64,000 nucleotides of DNA from positions 19,455,073-19,519,072 of the forward strand of contig CM066912.1 in NCBI GenBank assembly GCA_033964015.1, given 5' to 3'. Source of the stretch: Scolanthus callimorphus (lineage: Eukaryota; Cnidaria; Anthozoa; Actiniaria; Edwardsiidae). A program made the position numbers and the translations under genes. The notes under the pieces were generated by a model. That model made no database searches, was not told the origin of the DNA, and saw only the letters and a program-made list of their open reading frames with translations. Below are positions 1-11,070 of this stretch, one piece after another. Position 1 is the first letter of the stretch. Each line of letters begins with the position of its first letter.

Positions 1-789
1 TTGAGATCAAACCTGATCGAACTCTAGAATTTGAGTGAGTACGATCTCCGAACTAGATCGTACGATCCTTAATATATTATATACTTGGCTTAATATAGGG
101 TGGGCATGTGCCGCTGCGAATTTCAAATGCGCATTTTTTGAAGAAAAGCTACGGTTTTAGGTCGCCTCCTTGAAGATTTTACTGGTTGTCTTCATTATAC
201 CCCGTTCTAGAGGATGGTTCCTAAACGATACCCTGGTTCTATGGCTGGAGCAAGAAATTGGGACCCCGTTTGGCGGCACATACCCGTATAGCTCTTGTAA
301 GGGAGTTCGTCGGGTGCAAATCAACCCCCCTCCCCCTAACCGAATTTTTGTGCAACAGTTCTCTATAGACATAGAACAATTTGCTGATAATATAGATAGC
401 TTTGCTCGCCGCCATCCATGCTGACTAGAAATAGTTGACATTTTAACAGGAACTTGTCAGCAGATAGCAAGATGTTGGCGCTGTATCTGAAACATCGAAG
501 TTCCGATACTTATACGACAATAATTTCACTTCCGTCTGGCAATCGAACTATTGTTTCCCGATTATTTCGGCAATGAACAGCATGCCACTGTGGCTGGTTT
601 AGCTGTTTTTTTTGGCTGGTTTGTCCTCACATAACTCATGAACGAGAACAACGCTTTCTCTTTGAAAGAGTCTGAAGGTTTAATTTCTCGAGTACTAGAT
701 GTTGCTTAAACGTTTGACTGTGGACGATTGCCGAACTCAATTGAAACCAATCGGTCGAGCTCGTTTACCGACGTTCTATTGACTACGCC
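1..789. other. No gene recognised
   Basis: Short overlapping reading frames exist on both strands, but none resembles a known domain and none has convincing splice or start context. I see nothing assignable here. Confidence 0.5.
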
Positions 790-1019
790 AGTTGTATTAG
801 GGGCCGACCATTTAACTTATGAGGGGCGGATGGGTGAATTTTTTTGCAAGATTTTTTTTTCTACCTCTGTTATGCGGCGAGAAAGTTTTTTTCCAATAAG
901 AAAGAAGGGTTTTAGTCACCATTTTGCTGTGTAGGAATTTTTTTTCGGGCCGTGCAGGAATTTTTTTCAAAATCACCCACCCCTCCCCTCAGAAGTTAAA
1001 TGGTCGGCCCCTTACAAGT
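790..1019. mobile_element. Fold-back MITE with GGGGCCGACC termini
   Basis: The left arm (about 797-850) reads GGGGCCGACCATTTAACTT and onward. The right arm (about 965-1018) is its reverse complement with a few changes. T-rich stretches lie inside both arms. No coding capacity. A related half-element may start near 8025, where a similar gaccatttgatat motif occurs. Confidence 0.7.
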
Positions 1020-1115
1020 AGAAGCACTTCAGCGCGCCCAAGCGCCTTTTAGGTGTTTAGTTTCTACTAATTTAATGCCGAGAATACAATAATGTCAATA
1101 GGGAGATTGAAGAGC

Positions 1116-2318
1116 TCATATCCTCTTGATGTTTATAACTAATGCATTATACAGTGCTAGCGCTTCATCTGCTGTCTTGGGAACTGAAAGTCCCTCGTCC
1201 TCCATTACGATACTGGCCAGCTCTGAAAACGTGTTAGCGCGACTAACGCTGCGGTTATCATGATTCTGTAACACCTGCAGGATTTCTTCCACATCTTTTA
1301 TACAAACATCCTTACTACAGCGTCTATTAAAACCTTGCAGTTCTGGCAAAAAATAGAGTACGTCTGGACGACCAGGTGGTGTTTCTTGGTTAATACATGG
1401 CCGGATTCTGTGTAGATTCCAGTGCATAGCCACACGATCTAATTGTTCTTGGATCAACTGCATGAAGCAAAACTTCAAGCATTCAACCTCGACTGTATCG
1501 CTGTCGCAATATTGTCCTTGATCCCTCAGATCTTTAAAGAAGTTCATCCACCAATTCGTTTCAGTTTTTCGTAGAAAGCTCCACCATGCCTCGATTCGCT
1601 GATTAGAGACGGAGCGTCCGTACAGAAAATTCTTCTCATCAGATAATGAATCTCCATGATCGGCCCTTAAATACCTTTGTATTTGTGCAATGTGTGTATT
1701 TTCACTACCACCATCCCCACGGATAACAGTTGCTGTACTCCCATGTTTGTAAACGTAATTGATAAAATAGGTGGCTATTATACGAGGATCGTTATTTGTG
1801 ACACCAACCTTTAGCCAAAGAATACGACGGCTGTATCCATCAATTGCCCCGTGTATACAAAAACCAAATGGTTTCAACTTATCATAACCGTCTAAGTGCC
1901 AAATAAAGTCAGGGCCTTTCGCTCGGTATTGACGCCTTTTCAGTCTGTGCTTTGACCGCCTGTTAACACCTTCGGGATCAAGTACTTTTAAAACTCTTCT
2001 TACTGTTTCTTGATCTACTTGTAGTCCATAATCAAGAACAAGCCTTCGGTGCATTGATCGGTATCCTATGGAACTACCGCTTCCCTGGAGTTCGGTCTCT
2101 ACAGCAGCCACAATGTCATGGCCTTGACTACGCTCACCAGTTTTTCTTAAATCTCTCGCTTTGAGAATTCTTTTTAACTGTCTTAGACTGATCACTATAC
2201 CATGTACACGGCCGAGGAAACCAATGATTTCCGAATATTGCAAACCTAATTTAAAATAGGCTTCTATAAGGTCATCCCGTGGTAAGTCTCGAGAAGGGAG
2301 GTAGCTTGGTTCTGCCAT
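1116..2318 (-). CDS. Integrase-core (DDE) domain protein, transposon-derived
   Basis: An uninterrupted ORF of 400 codons from the first ATG (minus strand, codon high end 2318). The frame stays open 13 codons further upstream, so a 5' exon is possible. A helical N-terminal DNA-binding region (about residues 1-110) precedes a retroviral-integrase-like core. The likely catalytic triad is D143 in HLDGYDKLKP, D202 in IRGDGGSEN and E243 in NQRIEAWW. The region around residues 130-250 matches, from memory, an integrase-core family common in fish and cnidarian genomes and usually annotated as hypothetical. It has no RT, protease or gag neighbour, so it looks like the sole protein of a DNA transposon or a domesticated derivative. 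No terminal repeats were identified. The ORF is intact with no frameshift. Function beyond DNA strand transfer is not known. Confidence 0.8.
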   Translation of the reverse strand: MAEPSYLPSRDLPRDDLIEAYFKLGLQYSEIIGFLGRVHGIVISLRQLKRILKARDLRKTGERSQGHDIVAAVETELQGSGSSIGYRSMHRRLVLDYGLQVDQETVRRVLKVLDPEGVNRRSKHRLKRRQYRAKGPDFIWHLDGYDKLKPFGFCIHGAIDGYSRRILWLKVGVTNNDPRIIATYFINYVYKHGSTATVIRGDGGSENTHIAQIQRYLRADHGDSLSDEKNFLYGRSVSNQRIEAWWSFLRKTETNWWMNFFKDLRDQGQYCDSDTVEVECLKFCFMQLIQEQLDRVAMHWNLHRIRPCINQETPPGRPDVLYFLPELQGFNRRCSKDVCIKDVEEILQVLQNHDNRSVSRANTFSELASIVMEDEGLSVPKTADEALALYNALVINIKRI

Positions 2319-2402
2319 TATGACGGGATTGAACGCGAACACCTCCTTACTCTTCACGTGTCCGCCATTTTGTCTTACCAGCTAAATGAGCCTGCGATCA
2401 AT

Positions 2403-2778
2403 TTAAGTCGCAACGTAAGTGTCAACCTAAGTCGCAACTAGCAACCTAAGTCGCAACGTAAGTCGCAACGTAAGTCGCAACCTAAGTCGCAACCTAAGTC
2501 GCAACCTAAGTCGCAACCTAAGTCGCAACCTAAGTCGCAACCTAAGTCGCAACCTAAGTCGCAACTAGCAATCTAACTCGCAACCTAACTCGCAACGTAA
2601 GTCGCAACTAGCAACGTAAGTCGCAACCTAAGTCGCAACGTAAGTCGCAACCTAAGTGTCAACCTAAGTCGCAACCTAAGTCGCAACGTAACTGTCAACC
2701 TAAGTGTCAACCTAAGTCGCAACTAGCAACGTAAGTCGCAACCTAAGTCGCAACGTAAGTCGCAACTGGCAACCTAAA
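2403..2778. repeat. 12-bp minisatellite (cgcaacctaagt)n
   Basis: About 30 degenerate copies of a 12-bp unit cgcaacctaagt, with variants gtaagt and gtcaac and interspersed 6-bp ctagca insertions. It starts 85 bp upstream of the integrase ORF ATG on that ORF's 5' side, so it lies in its promoter or 5' flank. Confidence 0.9.
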
Positions 2779-4088
2779 ACAATTCGACACAGTTATAAAA
2801 AGTTAAAAATGGCCCTCACACGCCACCGTAGATAACTGCTCATGTGCCTGCAGTCAAAACTGAAGAGTGCTTGCTGCTCATAGTTAGCAAAATCATCTGT
2901 GCTTGAATCGCGCCTGTCGCCTATGCTCGCACTAATAAACCATACCCCTTGTGTGTATTACTGGCGTGACAGGCACGTGCGTGGCGTCTACACAAATCCA
3001 TGCACGTAACACAATTATTAAAATCGTGATCGATCTTTTCATCGAAACGCTCAGAATTCCTGTGCTCCTTCAAACCACATAATAATGAGAAAAGCGCGGG
3101 AATATGAAGGAAATTCAGGTGGATTTTTTTTTGGGGGGGGGGGGGGGGGAGAAGGGGCTGCTCGATCAATTCATTCATTCATTCATTGGGATTATTTTTA
3201 TTGCCTGGGTGTTGGGGGGGGGGGGGGATGTGGCGGTTGGAGGATCGCTCTCTATTATTGAGAAAGCGATCATTTGTACTTTTTTCGGAAGTCTAGTCTA
3301 CTCAACTTGATACGTTAAATTGCGCGAAGTCTTAGTCACTGCAGGTCAAAAGAAATAACTGTTATCGAGGTATTCGAGTGCTCGGCGGAAGCCCCTATAC
3401 AGGGACCGACCTAAAGCTGGTAAATATATATATATATTCCCCTATATTCCCCTAGTGCCCGCGGGAACTTTCGATTTTACTCACCCCTAATATAAAAGGT
3501 ACCAAAAATGGCGTCGCTTTGATAAAGGTAAAAACAAGACGTATTTTTTAAGAGAATATCCAGTTTCTCGACCCCCTACCCTTCGTTATACCTATTTTAG
3601 AGCAGAAAAGGTACCCCTTTCTTATACCAAAGCCGAGAGAAAAGGTACCCCTTTGACTTTGAATCGGCTTTGTACATACATACATACATACATCTTTATT
3701 TAGGCACGCTGGCCACAACAACTGTCTATTTACAAAAGTTAAAAACAAAACAGACGCTGATTTCCATGTGGGGCGTGTAACTAAATATGAATATATGGTT
3801 TGCAAATTTTAACCTAGCATAGCCCAGCAGCGACATTCCTATTTATCAGACGCTTAAAAGCAGATAGCGATTTAGCCATGACATTGACAATTGTGTGGTT
3901 TTTTTTTTTAAAGAAACGGTTTTGCTCCCGCGTTGCGCGGTTGAAAAACGGGTGAAATACAGGCCCTTTTTATTCCAAAATTGCAATTTTCCCTACCCTT
4001 CTTTATGACCCAGTCCAGCCTGAAAACCCTACCCCTTTCGGGCCGTATAGTCCAATATAGGGAATGCGCCCCCCCCCCCCCCCCCCCC
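2779..4088. other. Non-coding, simple-sequence rich
   Basis: No gene recognised. Holds a G-run (3133-3149), (ATTC)n at 3168-3187, a second G-run (3214-3227), (CATA)n at 3668-3692 next to a LINE-tail-like tttattta, and a C-run (4069-4088). Confidence 0.7.
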
Positions 4089-4275
4089 ATCTTTGCGCGC
4101 CCAGGATCCTCTCACCTCCCCCCCGGGGAAACATGAAATAGGGAGTACCCCCAGCTCTATCCTCGCGCGCCCCCATCTCCCCCCCGGGGAAACATGAAAT
4201 AGGGAGTACCCCCAGCCCTATCCTCGCGCGCCCCCACCTCCCCCCCGGGGAAACATGCAATAGGGAGTACCCCCG
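4089..4275. repeat. 61-bp minisatellite, three copies
   Basis: The motif ggggaaacatgaaataggg recurs at 4125, 4186 and 4247, giving a 61-bp period. Each unit has a C-run, a ggggaaacatg core and a cctcgcgcgc tail. ORFs read through it are artefacts. Confidence 0.9.
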
Positions 4276-5220
4276 GCAACTTGATACGCACAGGTCGGCG
4301 GGTCAAATAACCCCTCTATTAGCGTGAAATCTACCGAATTCGTCCTTCAGTTTTAAGGCGCTAAAGGAAATAGCCAAAGAAATGTTTATATATTCTTAAA
4401 ATACTACCTCTCCTTGTTCTAATTCTAGAATTTGGGCTGATTTGAAGAATGGCCCCGTACCTAAATTCGGCATTTACTTTAGCCAGTAAAATACTGTGTT
4501 GTCAAGTGGCTTCGAAAGAATGGTGTTAATCGAGGACATAAATATGATCTTAATCCGGAATTACCCACTGGATCAATTGTTTATTATCTATTGATCGAAA
4601 ATTAAGTGCTAAATCCACTGCAAATATCGTTATAAAAACTATGCGAGGCAATTTGTGGGCCCCTTGAATTTCGCTTAAATAACTGGCCTCAGACGGGCGA
4701 AAACGTAAATCTCGAAAAAATCGAAAAAATCCCCCCGGACTGCGAAAAAAACCCTATAACGGTCTTAATCTCACTAAAATCTTCCTACAAACTTAAAATG
4801 AGGATAAAACAATTTTGAGCTCTGGCCGCATTTTCCCGAATTTGCTCGATTTTTGTGTGCATTCGCTCTTAAGATATCGGCCTCAAATTTTCTGTGTCGT
4901 CAGAAAATGATCACAACTAAAAAACCGTATGAGGGAATTTTTATTTTTTACTTGAAAAAGATTTTATGATAAATTTTGCGGCCACAAACTGTAAAAAAGA
5001 AAACTTCCAACTTCGCGACCCAATATTTTCGTAAATATGCAAAATATCGAAAATCGCTGAGACGTTTTTGCAGTTCATTTCTCCAAAATTAAAGTCTAAC
5101 AAAGTGTGCAATTGTGCAACAAACCGCTAGTGGTCTGGAGCTTCTCAAGTAAACAAGGTAGTTTTTAGTTCGGAGTCTTAAAAATACAAAAAAATGTAAA
5201 CTTCGATAAATTAAACAACT
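4276..5220. other. No gene recognised
   Basis: AT-rich sequence with only short spurious reading frames. Confidence 0.5.
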
Positions 5221-5247
5221 TTATAAGATAGAGCATTATTATATAGA

Positions 5248-5335
5248 CACGAGTGTTTTACTGGGAAATACGCCACTCGTAGATCTCATACGAAGCTACA
5301 TCCGGGTCCTCAGTGACATATATTCCATATCCTCA
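5248..5335. mobile_element. MITE fragment, same family as 31417-31495
   Basis: The sequence around cacgagtg...actgggaaatacg...agctacat is found again, reverse-complemented and diverged, at 31417-31495. It is followed by the palindrome atcctcactagtgaggat (about 5329-5346). Confidence 0.6.
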
Positions 5336-5420
5336 CTAGTGAGGATATCGGTCAAAACAAAAGTGCTTGGAAATCAATTTGGAATATTTTTTCTGGTTTG
5401 TCTATATAATAAAAAGAAAA

Positions 5421-5554
5421 TTACACGGTGGCTTGAAGATATGAGTTTTATTTTCTCGTGTCAAAAACAATATTTTACTCATTCGCTGCGCTCATTCGTA
5501 AAATATTGTTCTTGCCACTCGAAAATAAAACTCATATCTTCGCGCCACCGTGTA
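5421..5554. mobile_element. Fold-back MITE (ttacacggtgg arms)
   Basis: The left arm ttacacggtggcttgaagat and onward is the inverted partner of the right arm ending atcttcgcgccaccgtgtaa. A short loop carries cattcgctgcgctcattcg. The copy at 18838-18948 has the same design and even the same flanks (tatataataaa before, tatcctctat after), so these are two members of one family. Confidence 0.8.
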
Positions 5555-5611
5555 ATATCCTCTATATATTTTAGCTTTAAAATAATAACACCACAAGAGA
5601 AATTTTGAAAT

Positions 5612-5664
5612 CATGACTCCACCAATATTTCAACTGTACAAGACAGCCTTCATCAGGGTGAATG
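5612..5664 (-). ncRNA. Hammerhead-ribozyme-like motif of a Penelope-like element
   Basis: On the minus strand CACC (stem I 5') is followed directly by CTGATGA, then a stem-loop GGCTGT/ACAGTT with loop CTTGT (stem II, plus one extra A), then GAAA, then TATT, then GGTG (stem I 3'). A second CAT/ATG pairing extends stem I past an internal loop. This is the conserved hammerhead core with a minimal stem III (a single A-U pair closing two bases). Such minimal motifs are known from Penelope-like retroelements, which fits its place just 3' of the GIY-YIG remnant. Activity is inferred; the tiny stem III may need a dimer. Confidence 0.6.
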
Positions 5665-5809
5665 GCTGATGACGCGTTACGCGTGATAATATGAAACATA
5701 GTTGAAACTGCGCGAGCTACAAGTGAGTTAACGAACTAACTAGCGCGCGCTAATAAACAAGAAACAAACACATTACGTGATACGTGCGCGACGATTCTGA
5801 CTATAAAAA

Positions 5810-6600
5810 AAGTCATTGTACGTCATTAAGTCCTTAAGGAATGAGAGTTTTAAGCCGGTATGCCCATTGGCCTTCCCTATCCCTAATATTATAACTCTGC
5901 CCTACTTTATCTATAATTGTGACAGTCACATCCTTCAAACCATGGTGATCCTCCATAAAAAAGAGCTTATAAATCGCATCATCATTCTTTCTCTCTTCTT
6001 CACTCATCCTTTCGTGGACGCGTATTCGACTTTTGTGGTTGTTGAACCTCATACGAAACTTAGTTGTTGTCGACATATTGTTTCCCACACGTTTTACAAG
6101 TTATAATATAAACAACATTCCGACTATTGCAGTCCATGGGAAAATTGATAGTGTATGTCTTCCCTGTAGAGTAGCTCTTGAACGTGTCCCCAATATCCAG
6201 GTATTTCTTCTTCTTACATATCTCACATCTATTCGACGAGCACTCGTGACACCCCTTGTCACTACCATAACTATTGGTAGATGTGACTTTAGCTCGGACT
6301 AGGTGCTCCTTTAGGCTTTTAGGCCGTCTAAAGGCTATCATAGGTATCTCCTGGATAGCCTTCTTACACCGGTCAGAGAGTTGTAACAAAGGGTGAAGCT
6401 CCCGTAGAATACCCCCAATATTCGGTAATCCAGGATGGTACGTAATCACGAAAGGAGTCCTTTCATTCTTCTTCCTTGGGCGGGGTGTCAAGGCTTGTTC
6501 CCTCGATATACGCCTTGCTCTATTTACCTGTTCTCTGACAAACCTTCTATCATAGCCACGTGCAGCTAAAAATCCAACCAGATCATTAGCTCTTCAATTA
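5810..6600 (-). pseudogene. Penelope-like element: RT C-terminus, linker and GIY-YIG endonuclease, decayed
   Basis: Reading on the minus strand from 6600: an RT C-terminal segment rich in Arg (GYDRRFVREQVNRARR), then a segment with FVITYHPGLPNIGGIL, then a Cys cluster (CHECSSNRCEICKKK), then a GIY-YIG-like region (NVVYIITCKTCGKQYV). The following frame carries FNNHKSRIR and later GQWAYRLKTLIP. The order is that of the C-terminal half of Penelope-like elements, whose RT and GIY-YIG nuclease drive retrotransposition. It is broken: a frame change separates the YIITCKTCGKQYV segment (frame ending at 6060) from the rest of the nuclease (ending 5834). A TAA follows LKTLIP where GLND, still homologous, continues. 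The 5' part including the RT palm is absent. The hammerhead-like motif lies 150 bp downstream. Confidence 0.8.
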
Positions 6601-7654
6601 AACAATTACTCGGTTGAGCATATCCTACGAAGTCTAAGTGCCTGTGCATATGGAATTCCTTCCTTGCAACCTCTAGGGTGGCACGATTTAAAGTCCAAAT
6701 ATTGATGTTTATCCGTTGGTTTAATGTACAGATCTGTGGTATTTGTTCCCTTATCAACTTTAAAATAATATATAGCTGATTATCATAGCATAAATGGCGA
6801 CGCGACGGGAATATTTTTCCGCAGACACCCCTCACGGGTTTACAGAGACCTTAACTCGCAGTAGAGTATTGGTACGTGTGAATAACCAGTGGGAAGGTCG
6901 TGGTTTCTTTTTACACGCTTGTCAATGATCTTTATGAAATAACTGCGATAGTACGCGTGCTCTGATTGGTCAAAAACCAATCACCATAACGCTATGGTAA
7001 ATCTTATGGTAAATGGCTTTGACCGGAAATGTGTTTCCACTCGCCAAATGACAAAACTTCAGCAGTTTCTATCATTTCTCCATCTAAATCTTTAAAAAAA
7101 CAGCATCTACAAAATGATGGACCTTCAGAAAATGGTCTCAGTAAAGAGAAAACACAAAATAATTGGGCCGCCCAATTAATCGGCGAATTGAGTCACACTG
7201 GGCGATCAAAACTCTGCATAAAGTTGTTCTTTTATGGCGTGTTTTGTTGTTATTTTATAAAAGAAATAGAGCACATTTTATCCTATGTACCATAGCCTGA
7301 TGGTAGAGGGGCTCGTGTTCCCACAGCCTTTGTTGTTCTCCCAACCTTTCACGCGTGCAGTCGAATTATTGGTTCATATTGTGGGTTGAACGTTGTTCTA
7401 CTGTGTTTCAATCTATAATCTATAAAATTGCCTCATTGAATCTCATTAAATAACAAAAGAATATAATTAAAAAACAAAAATCGGCCCAAAAAGTGGCCGT
7501 GGGACACTTTTTGAGCATTGGGACATCTAAAACCAGTGTCTTGATATCCTAAGGGTTCCAAAAAAAGTATGCCTCGTTACTAGTTCCGGGGGGTGCACGT
7601 GAACCCCCTCTGGCGACTAGACTATTCCATTCTATGATGTCCGATTATTGTCAA
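6601..7654. other. No gene recognised
   Basis: Short ORFs on both strands without recognisable domains (for example plus-strand 7029-7295). No structure found. Confidence 0.45.
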
Positions 7655-8035
7655 TTATAGCGTAGCTCCTTAGCGGCCGAAGGCCGCAGAGCGGAGCACC
7701 ATAGGTATCGCAGGAAGAATACAATAGCTCAAAAGTATCGACTTCATTTTTCAACGTTCAGCGGTATTCCCATTCGGATATCGCGGCGCGTCCGTGCGTG
7801 CCCCACCACAGGTAAACCAAGACTCTTTTCCGTTCATTAATCATATCGCAGGAAGGGATGACGGTCAGACAACCAAACTTGTGTGGGGGAGGGGGGAAGT
7901 CGTGTTAGTGGCAAGGGGGTGCAACCGCATGATAACGTCATCGATGACGTCATCATAGGAGAAAAAGACTATCTCGGGAAGGGATGAACCTCAGACAACC
8001 AAACTTGGCTGAAGTTGTCTAAGGGACGGACCATT
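7655..8035 (+). mobile_element. Diverged member of the hairpin/CRE-satellite composite family
   Basis: A hairpin gcggccgaaggccgc flanked by tagctcc and agcggagcaccata (7655-7710) matches the GC hairpin of the 22.6 kb composites. It is followed by gataacgtcatcgatgacgtcatc (7930-7955) and twice by cagacaaccaaacttg, the same words as the 128-bp satellite. Only one or two degenerate units remain. Confidence 0.7.
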
Positions 8036-8590
8036 TGATATTTGATGGGGGGAGTGGCTAATTTTTTGGGCTGGATATCTTTTTCACGTCCAGTTTTGCT
8101 GCTCGAATTTGTTCCTCTAGAACGTGACTGTGCTCGATATTTTTTTCCCGATATTTCTTTTTTTGGTTCGAGACATCACTTAAATGATTAATTCGCCCAC
8201 AAAACGACAATTGATCACTTCAATAAGTTTGATTTCATGCTTTCCTGTTATGTTAGCAGCGCGAAACGAACGAGGGCTGACAACTGAGAAGTTTGCTTGT
8301 ATTTTTCTTAATACACGCGAAGCGCGCCGCGATTTATAAAATCTACGAGGTTAATGATATTCATATTTCATGATAATCACGCTGAAAAAATGTAGTCACT
8401 GAATGAAAACATCTTTTTCTTCCAAAACTTAATCATGCCTAGTACGATGTTATAGAAATTACTACACCACAGCATACGCTTTTTATGAGCGCGACACTGC
8501 TGCAATTTTGGACATATCAGTTGAAAGTAAGTAAACCTTTACTTATCGTTTTCTAAAATTATTTGAATTTTAAAAGGAATATGTAAGCGT
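8036..8590. other. No gene recognised
   Basis: Contains a possible fold-back half near 8025-8100 (gaccatttgatatttgatgg). Otherwise nothing. Confidence 0.4.
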
Positions 8591-8911
8591 CAGGGGCTCA
8601 TAAGTAGGGGCGTCCCTCTCTGGTATCGCCCTATTGATAAGACATATTGGCAGACCTATTTATTTTTAGAATGTTTTTACCGCTATAAAATTGTAATTAA
8701 GCTTTTGTTTTACTAGCCAATCAAATTCGTTCTATCAGATGCACGTGCAAACACTGACTTCTTGTTGTTCTCTGCATTGTTATTCTAAATAAACGTGACC
8801 GTAGCGGCATAGAAACAAGAGTAAATACCAATCTAAAAATACCTAGGTCTGTCAAAACGCCTTATCAAGAATATATATCAGAGCCGGAACGCCCCTACTT
8901 ATGAGCCCCTG
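8591..8911. mobile_element. hAT-like MITE with CAGGGGC termini
   Basis: Terminal inverted repeats CAGGGGCTCATAAGTAGGGG / CCCCTACTTATGAGCCCCTG, with imperfect pairing continuing about 85 bp inward on both sides. The flanks carry a direct taagcgt (8584-8590 and 8912-8918), a target duplication of 7 bp, or 8 bp if the terminal G is counted outside. CAGGGGC ends are typical of hAT elements. No ORF, hence non-autonomous. Confidence 0.8.
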
Positions 8912-9424
8912 TAAGCGTTTACTTGATTTAGATGGCGAGCGCGCAGCGCGAGCCGACCAAAAAATCCCTCTATTTATAAAGACATCAGGTTCCCTAAAAA
9001 TGTTAATTCACTAGAGAGTTTTGAAGTGAGTTTGCTCGATTATCTCTCTCCTAAATTATATCAAACCCCCCACGGTCGTGCTACAATGAAAACACACTTC
9101 CTTATTGTTTGTCGTGTGCTCGGCTGGTGGCCGCACGAGTTTATTGGCAATAAAAAACAACATACTGGGTGAGCGTCCATTATTACTTACAACATTATTA
9201 CAAATAATGAGTTCATTTGTACAGTTCTCATTCAAATAATGCTGACACAATTCCTATTTTCCTTATAAGGAGTGCGGGCGAGTTTCCACAGGATGAAAAA
9301 CCCCAAGTGCCCCGCAACACTGAAAACCTAATGGGGAAAATCCCCGGCCCCATGGACCGCACTCCTTGCCTGCCGGGCTCGGCCCAATTATAGTCCTGGT
9401 TTCAAGAAACTGATAGTAAAGAGT

Positions 9425-9690
9425 TCAATCGTCCTTCACGTAGCCATCCTTGGCGCTTTCACTTGGACAACGGACATGCCTTTTGAACAGCCTGTCCTGT
9501 AACCCCGCTTTTGCTGCAGCCGTAGCTCCCCCTGATCTCAGGCTATGCACTCTTAGTAGTGTCTGCAATTCCCTCGAACGGTTCCTGGACAAACTCTCGC
9601 ACGCGTGTGTATGATATCCCTCGTTGGCGCACTTTAGATACAGAACTTGGTCCTGCCAAGGAATGGAATAGTGGGAGGTCCTCGTCTATT
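9425..9690 (-). pseudogene. Tyrosine recombinase C-terminus of a DIRS-like element
   Basis: Minus strand, stop at 9425-9427. The frame reads VHSLRSGGATAAAKAGL, then DRLFKRHVR, then SESAKDGYVKDD before the stop. HSLRSGGA...RHGRW...GY is the characteristic C-terminal block of DIRS/Ngaro-type YR enzymes (the HxxR box and a region before the catalytic Tyr). The Tyr is the Y in KDGYVKDD. Here the usual RHGRW reads RHVRC. Upstream, an in-frame stop near 9690 ends the readable part, so it is a remnant. It would join element circles to the genome without target duplication. Confidence 0.8.
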
Positions 9691-10159
9691 TGAATCCCTG
9701 TCGCGGAGATGTATTTCTCCAGTGCTTGAACTGGGCATGTCTCTTGGCCAGATCACGCTATTGACCCACGCACGTGCCCTCTCGTAACTGGTACGACTTT
9801 GAAGACTCTATGAAAATAGAAATATAGGACGAAAAGAATCTGAAGTCAGAACATTTGATTTGGCTAAATTAGCTATTTCTAAGGGAACCCGAATTTCCAG
9901 TAAAGCATATGGCGATAGTCCTGAGATTAAACAAGGTAAGGTTGTCCTGATATTTAGCCACCAGGGCTACTATCTATTTCCTGTCTTTGTTTTTCCCAAG
10001 ATCCTTTGCGGCATCGGATTTAAGACAATAAGACACGGTCAGAAATCTTACGAGCCCCGCCCACAAAACGCGCCCAGTCAATACTATACACCGCAGTGGA
10101 TAGCAGAGGGAGATCGGAGATTGCTCCAATAAACTCTGAAGCGTCATTAAGTGACACAG

Positions 10160-10260
10160 GTGTTCCTTGTGCCAATCTCTTCCACCGGTAAAACCCAGCA
10201 AAGCATGTTTGATCGACCCTTCCGATTTCACGGCCAGGACTGTAGTCTGCACTTTGTCCG
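10160..10260 (-). pseudogene. Possible N-terminal piece of the same tyrosine recombinase
   Basis: The minus strand encodes KVQTTVLAVKSEGSIKHALL followed by a tryptophan-containing stretch, reminiscent of the SAM-like N-terminal domain start of DIRS recombinases. The order (N-term right, C-term left on the minus strand) is as expected. Similarity is judged by eye only. Confidence 0.35.
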
Positions 10261-10644
10261 TGATGTGTCAGAATTCACACCTCGTGTCAGCGTTGAAAAC
10301 TCCTGAAAAACAAGAAGCTGAAAAAAGGGGGGACAAAAAGATTAACGGAACTGATAGAGTGAAGGGCAAGGCCACAGTTAAGAACCAGTCTCAAACCAAC
10401 TGATTTGTATGCTATTAATTAAAATACCAACAAAACTTTAAGAAAATATTCCCCCTTTTCTTTTCTTTCTTTCTTTCTCACTTTCTTTCTTTCTTTTTTG
10501 ATGCAGTACGGCATAATCAACACGAAATTAAAGCACTCCGGCTTAAAGGTGTCGTTCAAGCTTTTGCCTACTCCGAGGCATGAACAACGCAAAAAAGCAA
10601 CTCCGGTTTCAGAGTATTGAATACACTCCAACCTTCGTCCACTG

Positions 10645-10740
10645 CGGAACATGGCCCACTCGGGGGCATGGCCCACTCCGGGGCATGGCCCACTCCGGGG
10701 CATGGCCCACTCCGGGGCATGACCCACTCCGGGGCATACA
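10645..10740. repeat. 17-bp minisatellite ggcccactccggggcat
   Basis: Five to six near-perfect copies of ggcccactccggggcat in the 3' half of DIRS copy A. Isolated cactccggctt words occur on either side (10535, 10752). Repetitive ORFs across it are artefacts. Confidence 0.9.
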
Positions 10741-11070
10741 ATGCGATAAAAGCACTCCGGCTTTGGTATGGCTAGTCCTCAACCTTCGCACGCTCCGGTG
10801 TGCGATAGAGAGCAGTCCTATTCTGTGCAGGCGGCCTCAGCCGTTAATAAGCGGAGTACGGATTCCTCCGTTATCATTATCCTGTTATTCTAAACGGAAA
10901 ATATCCTAAAGAAATAAAATAAAAATCAAAGTATGAGTGAGTGCGGCTAGCGAACACCAAGAGGACAAATATTCCCTAAACAGCCCCTTAAATACCAACA
11001 CCAAATCCCTTGATAATACATACCGTCGAGAGAATATTTTTTCGCTAATTTGCAAACCGCGAAAAAACAC

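Noticed and set aside
5640..5720. Second hammerhead core on the plus strand (ctgatgacgcgttacgcg)
   Set aside because: After the short stem the required GAAA is not adjacent, so the core cannot close.
9263..9380. tRNA-like or snRNA-like fold
   Set aside because: The inverted aaggagtgcgg/ccgcactcctt pair does not fit a cloverleaf, and no internal promoter boxes are visible.
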